The notes below the pieces were generated by a model. It saw only the letters and a program-made list of their open reading frames with translations, was not told where the DNA came from and did no database searches. Shown here piece by piece: positions 43,177 to 49,248 of a DNA stretch of 64,000 bases. The translations under genes and the position numbers were made by a program. Within the stretch, counting starts at the first letter, position 1, and each line of letters starts with the position of its first letter. This DNA comes from an uncultured Clostridia bacterium (lineage in GTDB: Bacteria; Bacillota; Clostridia; Christensenellales; Borkfalkiaceae): contig CALVUC010000003.1 of assembly GCA_944363395.1 (NCBI GenBank), forward strand, positions 1 through 64,000, read 5' to 3'.

Positions 43177-44199
43177 ATGAAGAGAGTTCACAAGCTCGCG
43201 GGCGTCGTGCTCGCATTGGTCGTGTCTGCCGCGGCGCTCACGGCGTGCGTGCCGGAAGAACCGGACGATACAACGCAGGGAGCGCTCAAACTCAGCCACG
43301 CGTCGGCGGCGATCCTGGTCGGCGCGGGCGTTCAGCTCACGGCGCGTCTGGACGGCGAAGAGACGGACGCGGTTTGGACGTCCTCGGACGAAACCGTCGC
43401 CACGGTGGACGAGGACGGCTATGTCACGGGCGTCTCCGTCGGCGATTGCACGGTCACCGCTGCCGCAGGCGGCGAGGAAGCGACGTGCGCCGTCACGGTC
43501 GGCGCGCCCGCCGAGGCGACCGAACTCTTGCTCGATAAGACCACGCTCACGATGGAGATCGGCGACAGCGCGACCATCCATGCGACCGTCTCGCCCGTGA
43601 CCGTACGGCTCTATTGGGTCAGCTCCAATTCAAAGGTCATCGTCGTCAGTGCGGGCGGCGTCGTCACCGCGGTCGGTTCGGGTACGGCGGACGTCATCGT
43701 GACGACGGGCGGCTCGATGAGCGCGCGCTGCACCGTCACGGTCATGCCGGGCGAGGGGAGCGTCTGCCCCGACTTCAGCCTGCAGCGCTATGAGAACGCG
43801 ACGGGCGATCTCACGGACGAGACCTATTCCCCCGCGGACAGCCGCGGCAAGATCACGGTCATCAACTTCTGGGGAACGTGGTGTGACCCTTGCAAGGCCG
43901 AACTTCCTTACTTCGACCGCGTCGCGGCGGAGGAAGAGGACGTCGTCGTGGTCGCGGCACACAGTATCCAGTCGATGAAAGATGCGCCGTCGTACATTGA
44001 AGAAAACTATCCCGAAAGCAAGATGATCTTCGTGCAGGACAAAGTGCAGGCGGGCGGGAGAGACGTGTTCGGGCTGCTGGGCGGAAAGAACGCCTATCCG
44101 CACACCGTCATCCTCGATAAAGAAGGCACGATCGTGTATATGCACACGGGGAGCCTGTCGTACGATCGGCTCATGGAGGAGATCGAAAACGCAAGGTGA
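43177..44199 (+). CDS. Lipoprotein with two BIG2 domains and a TlpA-like thioredoxin domain
   Basis: A 340-aa protein. The signal peptide (VVLALVVSAAAL) ends in lipobox LTAC. Two bacterial Ig-like BIG2 domains follow (about 35-110 with VWTSSDETVATVDEDGYV, and 115-190 with YWVSSNSKVIVVSAGG), then a TlpA/ResA-type thioredoxin domain with redox motif WCDPCK and YPHTVILDKEGTIVY. This joins a surface spacer to a thiol reductase or sulfide-exchange enzyme. Possible roles are cytochrome or envelope-protein maturation or peroxide handling. The start at 43177 fits the GGAAGGA spacing better than 43171. Confidence 0.88.
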   Translation: MKRVHKLAGVVLALVVSAAALTACVPEEPDDTTQGALKLSHASAAILVGAGVQLTARLDGEETDAVWTSSDETVATVDEDGYVTGVSVGDCTVTAAAGGEEATCAVTVGAPAEATELLLDKTTLTMEIGDSATIHATVSPVTVRLYWVSSNSKVIVVSAGGVVTAVGSGTADVIVTTGGSMSARCTVTVMPGEGSVCPDFSLQRYENATGDLTDETYSPADSRGKITVINFWGTWCDPCKAELPYFDRVAAEEEDVVVVAAHSIQSMKDAPSYIEENYPESKMIFVQDKVQAGGRDVFGLLGGKNAYPHTVILDKEGTIVYMHTGSLSYDRLMEEIENAR

Positions 44200-44202
44200 G
44201 AG

Positions 44203-44232
44203 AAGCGGCGTCTGCGGACGCCGCTTTCCTTT
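44203..44232 (+). terminator. Terminator of the BIG2-TlpA gene
   Basis: AAGCGGCGTC/GACGCCGCTT stem with TGCG loop, then TCCTTTG. Confidence 0.65.
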
Positions 44233-44263
44233 GTATATTTTTTCAAATGTGCGGCAAAAATAT

Positions 44264-44292
44264 TTGCCAAACCGGGCGCGGTATGGTATAAT
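44264..44292 (+). promoter_or_regulatory. Sigma-A promoter of rpsB-tsf
   Basis: TTGCCA (44264-44269), 17-bp spacer, TATAAT (44287-44292). The leader of about 119 nt contains a TTGTGTG/CGCACAA hairpin near its start and could hold autoregulation by S2. Confidence 0.75.
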
Positions 44293-44417
44293 ACCAAGGC
44301 TTGTGTGTGCATACGCACAAAATCCGCACCCGCGGCGTTCCGCTCTCCGTGCCCGTAAATTTTTTCATGCGGGTCAGGGGCGGGGAAAAATCAAGCGGGG
44401 AGGTAAACGGAGGAATT

Positions 44418-45167
44418 ATGGCAGTCATTACCATGAAGCAGCTTCTCGAAGCGGGCGTCCATTTCGGACACCAGACGAGAAAGTGGAACCCCAAGATGAA
44501 GAAGTACATCTTCGCCGCACGTCACGACATCCACATCATCGATCTTGAAATGACGGCGAAGCTCATCGAGGAAGCGTACGCGTTCGTCGTCGAGCAGGTC
44601 AAGGCGGGCAAGTCCGTCCTGTTCGTCGGCACCAAGCGTCAGGCGCAGGATGCGATCAAGGAAGAGGCGGAGCGCTGCGGTCAGTTCTACGTCAATTCCC
44701 GTTGGCTGGGCGGCACGCTCACCAACTTCAAGACCATCCGCTCCCGCATCGAGTATCTTGAAAAGCTCGAGAAGATGGAGGAGTCGGGTGAGTTCGAGCT
44801 CCTTCCCAAGAAGGAAGTGCTCGGGCTCAAGAAGGAGATGGCAAAGCTGCAGGAGAATCTGGGCGGCATCAAGAAGATGCGCGGGATGCCCGGCGTCATG
44901 TTCGTCGTCGACCCTCACAACGAGGATATCGCCGTCGCCGAGGCGCGCAAGCTCCACATCCCGATCGTCGCGATCACCGATACCAACTGCGATCCCGACC
45001 TCATCGACTATGTCATTCCCGGCAACGATGACGCGATCCGTGCGATCAAGCTCATTTCGTCCGTCATCGCAAATGCCGTGATCGAAGCAAATCAGGGTGA
45101 AACGCCCGCCGAGGCGGCTGCGGAGCCCGCACCCGAGGTTGCGGCGACGGAAGCCGCTGCCGAGTAA
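44418..45167 (+). CDS. rpsB: 30S ribosomal protein S2
   Basis: A 249-aa ribosomal protein. Signatures are [20 protein letters not shown] and [16 protein letters not shown] [13 protein letters not shown], with the coiled-coil segment about 100-150. The extra acidic Ala-rich tail ([19 protein letters not shown]) is common in Firmicutes. The start at 44418 follows GGAGGAATT; the upstream extension of the frame lies in the leader. tsf follows after 21 nt. Confidence 0.97.
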   Translation: MAVITMKQLLEAGVHFGHQTRKWNPKMKKYIFAARHDIHIIDLEMTAKLIEEAYAFVVEQVKAGKSVLFVGTKRQAQDAIKEEAERCGQFYVNSRWLGGTLTNFKTIRSRIEYLEKLEKMEESGEFELLPKKEVLGLKKEMAKLQENLGGIKKMRGMPGVMFVVDPHNEDIAVAEARKLHIPIVAITDTNCDPDLIDYVIPGNDDAIRAIKLISSVIANAVIEANQGETPAEAAAEPAPEVAATEAAAE

Positions 45168-45188
45168 ATCCCGGAAAGGAGAACCATT

Positions 45189-46088
45189 ATGGCAGAATTT
45201 ACCGCAAAGGACGTTATGAAGCTGCGCGAACAGACGGGCGCAGGGATGATGGATTGCAAGCGCGCCCTCGTGGACGCGGACGGCGATATGGAAAAGGCGG
45301 CAGACCTTCTCCGTGAGCGCGGGATCGCAAAGGCGGCAAAGCGCGCCTCCAAGGTCGCTGCGGAGGGCATCGTCTATGCCTATGTCGACGGCAAGACGGG
45401 CGTTTTGGTCGAGGTCAACTGCGAGTCCGACTTCGTTGCGAAGGGCGACAAGTTCAAGGCGCTCGTCGAAGATGTCGCAAAGCAGATCGCAGCCGTAAAG
45501 CCCGCATCGGTCGAGGAGCTCCTCGCAAGCGATATGGGCGGCAAGACGGTGGAAACCTTCGTGCAGGAGCAGATCGCAGTCATCGGCGAGAAGATTTCCG
45601 TCCGCCGTTTCACCGTGTACCAATCGGAAGGCTTTATCGAGACGTACATCCACATGGGCGGCACGATGGGCGTCATGCTCGATTTCTCGGGCGAGCCCAC
45701 CGAGCAGGCGAAGAGCATCGCGCATGACACGGCGCTGCACGTCGCTTTCTCCAAGCCTCAGTACATGAACGCTTCCGAGGTCTCCGCAGAGACGCTCGAG
45801 AAGGAGAAGAACATCCTGATGCAGGAAGTCCTCAACGAGGGCAAGCCCGCAAACATTGCCGAAAAGATCGTCATGGGCAAGATCAAGAAGTTCTACGAAG
45901 AGAACTGCCTCATGGATCAGAAGTTCATCAAGGATGACAAGATCACGATCGCACAGCTTCTTGCGCAGGCAGGCGCAGGCGTCGCATTGAAGCGGTTCTG
46001 CTTCTTCGTCCGCGGCGAGGGTCTCGAAAAGAAGAGTGAGGACCTCTCCGAGGAAGTCGCAAAGCAGGTCGAGGCAATGAAGAAATAA
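45189..46088 (+). CDS. tsf: Translation elongation factor Ts
   Basis: A 299-aa nucleotide-exchange factor for EF-Tu. The N-terminal module has LREQTGAGMMDCKRAL and the core CESDFVAKGDKF and the second subdomain follow. Upstream GGAGA. Its terminator pair (46093-46159) recurs 5.7 kb downstream, marking the edges of the island. In many Firmicutes pyrH would follow directly. Confidence 0.97.
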   Translation: MAEFTAKDVMKLREQTGAGMMDCKRALVDADGDMEKAADLLRERGIAKAAKRASKVAAEGIVYAYVDGKTGVLVEVNCESDFVAKGDKFKALVEDVAKQIAAVKPASVEELLASDMGGKTVETFVQEQIAVIGEKISVRRFTVYQSEGFIETYIHMGGTMGVMLDFSGEPTEQAKSIAHDTALHVAFSKPQYMNASEVSAETLEKEKNILMQEVLNEGKPANIAEKIVMGKIKKFYEENCLMDQKFIKDDKITIAQLLAQAGAGVALKRFCFFVRGEGLEKKSEDLSEEVAKQVEAMKK

Positions 46089-46159
46089 TCTTAAAAAGCT
46101 CACGCAGCGGCGTGAGCTTTTTCTTTTGCGCCGCCCGCGGCTTTCGCCGCGGGCGGCGC
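46085..46159 (+). repeat. Left 75-bp direct repeat (tsf terminator pair)
   Basis: Two hairpins: AAAAAGCTCACGC/GCGTGAGCTTTTT, then GCGCCGCCCGCGG with its complement. The same 75 bp occurs at 51829-51903 with one mismatch, in the same orientation. This copy belongs to tsf. Confidence 0.9.
46093..46121 (+). terminator. tsf terminator
   Basis: AAAAAGCTCACGC/GCGTGAGCTTTTT with an AGCG loop and a T-run; it stops rpsB-tsf transcription. Confidence 0.85.
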
Positions 46160-46193
46160 AAACATTCACCGTGCAGCTTTGACAGCGTCTTAA

Positions 46194-46240
46194 AAGCTGC
46201 TTGGTAAAAATCAAAAATATTTTTTGGAAAAGTATTGACA
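46194..46240 (+). repeat. 47-bp promoter-bearing repeat, copy A
   Basis: Starts AAGCTGCTTGG, contains the near-palindrome CAAAAATATTTTTTG and ends in TTGACA. Identical to copies B and C. With TACAAT at 46258-46263 (17-bp spacer) it forms the promoter of the first island lipoprotein. Confidence 0.85.
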
Positions 46241-46296
46241 AACCGTATTCTGTATTGTACAATGGTCACAGAAGATACAGGAGGGGGGTCAAGGCA

Positions 46297-46980
46297 ATGA
46301 AGAAATCAAAGGTTTTTTGCGTGATCATGGCGGTCTGTTCTCTGTTTGCGGCGTCACTTTGCACGGGGTGTTCGGCATTGTATTCGGAAGAACAGCATAT
46401 GCGGCGGATCAGAGAGCGGGCGGAAGAGCGTTTTTTGGGGGAAGACAGCGAGTACACGGGTCTGGAAGTATATCCGATCTACAATGAGTACGATGAACTA
46501 AAGTATGCGCTTATTGAATTTGAGCCGCAGGGATTTTTGTATGTACTTATCAGAGAAGGCATCACATTTGAATTGATTAGCGGCGTCGGTATGTATCTCT
46601 GCAGCGATATGGAGCCGGAAGAAAGTTGGATGCCCTATCGGGTGCATGAGGGGATGCGAGAAGAGGTGGTAGACGAGAACGGACACACGTCGATTTATAC
46701 CGATCGTGAATTGTTCCGTGGTGAAAACGGGGACGTGATCGTCTATCATCAAAGTCATTTCAAAGTGGCGGGGATTGAAAATGAACGCCGATACCTGTTG
46801 TCAATTGTATCGGTGTCGCATGGTTCCGGGTCAGATGCTTTGATTCCTGCGGTCAAGCGCGGAGAGCAGTATCTCAACCTTGTGGATGGAACATTAATCG
46901 ACTATGAGCCGGGAATGCAGTCTGCCACTTATGCCGTTGAATATCTGTATTTTATTCCAAAACCAGATTTTGATTTATAA
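46297..46980 (+). CDS. Island lipoprotein 1, function unknown
   Basis: A 227-aa protein. The signal peptide (SKVFCVIMAVCSLFAA) ends in lipobox LCTGC. The mature part contains LEVYPIYNEYDELKYALIEF and a beta-rich middle, with no recognised domain. It is unlike the three following lipoproteins except in its lipid anchor and promoter repeat. GGAGGGGGG precedes the ATG. The next gene starts 10 nt after its stop. Confidence 0.8.
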   Translation: MKKSKVFCVIMAVCSLFAASLCTGCSALYSEEQHMRRIRERAEERFLGEDSEYTGLEVYPIYNEYDELKYALIEFEPQGFLYVLIREGITFELISGVGMYLCSDMEPEESWMPYRVHEGMREEVVDENGHTSIYTDRELFRGENGDVIVYHQSHFKVAGIENERRYLLSIVSVSHGSGSDALIPAVKRGEQYLNLVDGTLIDYEPGMQSATYAVEYLYFIPKPDFDL

Positions 46981-46990
46981 GGAGCAAAGT

Positions 46991-47497
46991 ATGTATAAGC
47001 AAGAAATAAAAAAATGGGTTATATGTGCAACTTTTATCTTGGTGCTTGTGTTTTTAAGTGCCGCCTTATGTGCGATGAGCGGTTGCGCACAAGATTACGG
47101 CGTGTTGTATTCCTTGCAGGACGTTTACGATGCGCAGGGAATCGACAGGGACGATCTTTTGAATATCGCATATCATAACGGAGATATAGAAAACAATCAG
47201 GAGGCGCTGCAGGGTTTTACGCCGAAACCAATAGGAGAATTGGACGAAAGGACTGCGCAAAAGATCCGGGAATGTCTTGCGAGGATATTTCGTGAAGATT
47301 ACGAGATAAATGCGATGGAGGACGGATTTAAAATCGTAAAGTATCTCGGTTGTTATAATGAATATTTTGCTTTTCGATTTACAGACAGTTATTTTGATTA
47401 TCCAGCTGTGGATGATGAGCCGCAGATACAAGTGATTGATGAAATTCAATTTTTGTATTGGCACACAAGTCAAATATGCTTATGGAAAGAGAATTAA
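46991..47497 (+). CDS. Island lipoprotein 2 (tandem family)
   Basis: A 168-aa protein with lipobox MSGC. The mature start QDYGVLYSLQDVYDAQGIDR continues DDLLNIAYHNGDIE and is nearly the same as in lipoprotein 3. The second half keeps the pattern KYLGCYNEYFAFRF and a C-terminal strand IQFLYWHTSQICLW. No known fold can be named. It is co-transcribed with lipoprotein 1 (GGAG before the ATG). Confidence 0.82.
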   Translation: MYKQEIKKWVICATFILVLVFLSAALCAMSGCAQDYGVLYSLQDVYDAQGIDRDDLLNIAYHNGDIENNQEALQGFTPKPIGELDERTAQKIRECLARIFREDYEINAMEDGFKIVKYLGCYNEYFAFRFTDSYFDYPAVDDEPQIQVIDEIQFLYWHTSQICLWKEN

Positions 47498-47616
47498 ACA
47501 AAGGTGGGAAAACAGATGAAAAATTCAAAGTATTGACCGGCATGTTGCTTGCGTCGATCATAGCGTCTTTTTCGCTTGGGGTTGGAACGCTTTCCGGTTT
47601 TGTGCCGCTTTTATAG
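47482..47616 (+). pseudogene. Frameshifted signal-peptide remnant
   Basis: The ATG at 47516 corresponds to that of the small gene at 48393, but one A is missing in the poly-A run, so it stops after six codons. The rest (KVLTGMLLASIIASFSLGVG) is still open in another frame and ends in the same PLL stop at 47616. An in-frame ATG at 47482 could give a 44-aa product but lacks a signal-like start. Best read as a decayed copy. Confidence 0.6.
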
Positions 47617-47624
47617 TGCTATAC

Positions 47625-47671
47625 AAGCTGCTTGGTAAAAATCAAAAATATTTTTTGGAAAAGTATTGACA
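47625..47671 (+). repeat. 47-bp promoter-bearing repeat, copy B
   Basis: Identical to copies A and C. TTGACA (47666-47671), 17-bp spacer, TAATAT (47689-47694) forms a promoter for the leader ORF and lipoprotein 3. Confidence 0.85.
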
Positions 47672-47725
47672 ATTCCGTTGCCGCGTGCTAATATTTTATT
47701 GTAAAGGATTGTATATGGAGAGGTT

Positions 47726-47785
47726 ATGCGCAAAATGGGCACGATCCTCCGATCGGAGAAGGAGGCGCTTCCGATGGGTATTTGA
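47726..47785 (+). CDS. 19-codon leader ORF, copy 1
   Basis: Encodes MRKMGTILRSEKEALPMGI. GGAGAGG is 2 nt before the ATG. A second AAGGAGG inside the ORF is spaced correctly for its own last ATG, which would give only Met-Gly-Ile before the stop. The copy at 48604 encodes almost the same peptide. It may be a leader peptide controlling lipoprotein 3, or only duplicated leader DNA. Confidence 0.4.
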   Translation: MRKMGTILRSEKEALPMGI

Positions 47786-47851
47786 TTTTGCGTTATGAGC
47801 AGGTCATGCAATTAATTCGAAATGCAGAAAAATAAATAGAGAGGGAAATCG

Positions 47852-48358
47852 ATGCGACAAAATATGAAAAGATTTGCAATGATATTGTGTGTTTTACTGA
47901 TCGGACTGTGCGCAATGAGCGGCTGTACACAAGATTACGGCGTGTTGTATCCCTTGCAGGACGTCTACGATGCGCAGGGAATCGACAGGGACGATCTTCT
48001 GAATATCGCGTATTATAACGGGGATATAGAAAGGAATCAAGAGGCGCTGCAGGGTTTTACGCCGGAACCGATTGGGGAACTGAGCGAAAATACAGCGCAA
48101 AAGATTCGGGAATGTGTTGCACAGAGTTATCGAAATGATGGAGCCAATACTGGTTATGCAGACGAATTAAATACGACGGCAGAGGATATACGCATTGTCA
48201 AATATCTCGGTTGTTATAACGGCTATTATGCTGTTCGTTATCGCAATACTCGTTATATTGATACAACTGAAGAGAAAGATCCGGATGACTATGTGCAGGA
48301 AGTAGGTGGGATTGAGTTTGTTTATGTAGAAACAAGCAGAATTTATCTTTGGAAGTAA
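47852..48358 (+). CDS. Island lipoprotein 3 (tandem family)
   Basis: A 168-aa protein with signal peptide (FAMILCVLLIGLCAMSGC, lipobox MSGC). The first 60 mature residues are almost identical to lipoprotein 2 (VYDAQGIDRDDLLNIAYYNG). The second half is more divergent (KYLGCYNGYYAVRYRNTRY, then GGIEFVYVETSRIYLWK). The shared head and variable tail suggest recent duplication followed by local divergence. GAGAGGG precedes the ATG. Confidence 0.82.
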   Translation: MRQNMKRFAMILCVLLIGLCAMSGCTQDYGVLYPLQDVYDAQGIDRDDLLNIAYYNGDIERNQEALQGFTPEPIGELSENTAQKIRECVAQSYRNDGANTGYADELNTTAEDIRIVKYLGCYNGYYAVRYRNTRYIDTTEEKDPDDYVQEVGGIEFVYVETSRIYLWK

Positions 48359-48392
48359 ATGGGGCAAAATGAATTTCAGGGAGGAACAATCG

Positions 48393-48494
48393 ATGAAAAA
48401 ATTCAAACTGCTGACCGGAATGTTGCTTGCGGCGATCATATCGTCTATTTCGCTTGGGGTTGGAACGCTTCCCGCTTTTGCGCCGCTTTTATAG
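48393..48494 (+). CDS. 33-aa signal-peptide-only protein
   Basis: Encodes a Lys-rich start, a hydrophobic core (LLTGMLLAAIISSISLGVG) and a cleavage-like AFA, followed by only PLL and a stop. GGGAGGAACAATCG gives a good Shine-Dalgarno. It is either a truncated gene that kept its signal peptide or a secreted/processed micropeptide. The copy at 47516 is frameshifted, favouring decay. Confidence 0.45.
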   Translation: MKKFKLLTGMLLAAIISSISLGVGTLPAFAPLL

Positions 48495-48502
48495 TACTAT
48501 AC

Positions 48503-48549
48503 AAGCTGCTTGGTAAAAATCAAAAATATTTTTTGGAAAAGTATTGACA
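48503..48549 (+). repeat. 47-bp promoter-bearing repeat, copy C
   Basis: Identical to copies A and B. TTGACA (48544-48549), 17-bp spacer, TAATAT (48567-48572) forms a promoter for the second leader ORF and lipoprotein 4. Confidence 0.85.
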
Positions 48550-48603
48550 GAGCTGTCACTGCGTGCTAATATTTTATTGTAAAAGATTGTATATGGGGCG
48601 ATC

Positions 48604-48663
48604 ATGCGCAAAACGGGCATGATCCTCCGATCGGAGAAGGAGGCGCTTCCGATGGGGATTTGA
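48604..48663 (+). CDS. 19-codon leader ORF, copy 2
   Basis: Encodes MRKTGMILRSEKEALPMGI, two residues different from copy 1; one of the three base changes is silent. GGGGCG precedes the ATG. The same internal AAGGAGG points at a terminal Met-Gly-Ile mini-ORF. Confidence 0.4.
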   Translation: MRKTGMILRSEKEALPMGI

Positions 48664-48719
48664 TTTTGCAACAGCAAACCGATCGAGAATGACCATGATC
48701 TGAAAAAAGGGAGTATATC

Positions 48720-49235
48720 ATGAAAACACTGACTAAATTTTACGCCTGCATCGCTGCCGCGGCATCGCTGTTTGCGGCGGCGCTCTGCGCGGGGTGTACG
48801 CCCGAGCAACGATATTCCGAATCGGTCGGAGAGTTTTATTCATTAGATGAGGCATATGAAAACGGTTGGTTGACGCAAGGCGATCTGAAAAATATTGCGT
48901 ATTATTACCATACACGTTATGGTGAAACGGAACATATAGACCAATCGTTTGTGCCAACTCCGAAAATGCCGGAGACTTTGAGTGAAGATATACAAAATAA
49001 AATCAAACGGTCGTATCTGAACGAAATCATTGATATGCCGAATGGATTGTTTGATCAGGTTATTATTTATAATTATTTTGGTACATATCATGACAATATC
49101 GTTCTGCACATTTCGGATAATTACAACGCATATGATTATGTGATTGAGCCGGAACATGAAATCGGCGGCATTTGTTTTTATGAGTATTCTTCAGCCTTTT
49201 TACGGGTTTGGCGTGAAAGAATTACGATTCAATAG
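48720..49235 (+). CDS. Island lipoprotein 4 (divergent member of the tandem family)
   Basis: A 171-aa protein with lipobox LCAGC. Its mature part follows the pattern of lipoproteins 2 and 3 at low identity: FYSLDEAYENGWLTQGDLKN IAYYY, then FVPTPKMPETLSEDIQNKIK, a YFGTYHDNIVLHI strand and a C-terminal GGICFYEYSSAFLRVW. It ends 13 nt before the metzincin-Hint gene and is probably co-transcribed with it, so the two may work together at the cell surface. Confidence 0.8.
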   Translation: MKTLTKFYACIAAAASLFAAALCAGCTPEQRYSESVGEFYSLDEAYENGWLTQGDLKNIAYYYHTRYGETEHIDQSFVPTPKMPETLSEDIQNKIKRSYLNEIIDMPNGLFDQVIIYNYFGTYHDNIVLHISDNYNAYDYVIEPEHEIGGICFYEYSSAFLRVWRERITIQ

Positions 49236-49248
49236 GAGAAACTAAAGT

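Larger units (their letters stand above)
47498..47851. other. Intergenic leader between lipoproteins 2 and 3
   Basis: This 354-bp gap holds the signal-peptide remnant, promoter repeat B, the 19-codon ORF and the palindrome CTCCGATCGGAG (47747-47758), followed by about 65 bp before lipoprotein 3 with nothing further recognised. Confidence 0.6.
48359..48719. other. Intergenic leader between lipoproteins 3 and 4
   Basis: This 361-bp gap holds the 33-codon signal-peptide ORF, promoter repeat C, the second 19-codon ORF and the palindrome CTCCGATCGGAG (48625-48636). Nothing else recognised. Confidence 0.6.

Noticed and set aside
44300..44417. N-terminal extension of S2 ([12 protein letters not shown]...)
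   Set aside because: It falls in the mRNA leader; GGAGG and the conserved [14 protein letters not shown] start point to 44418.
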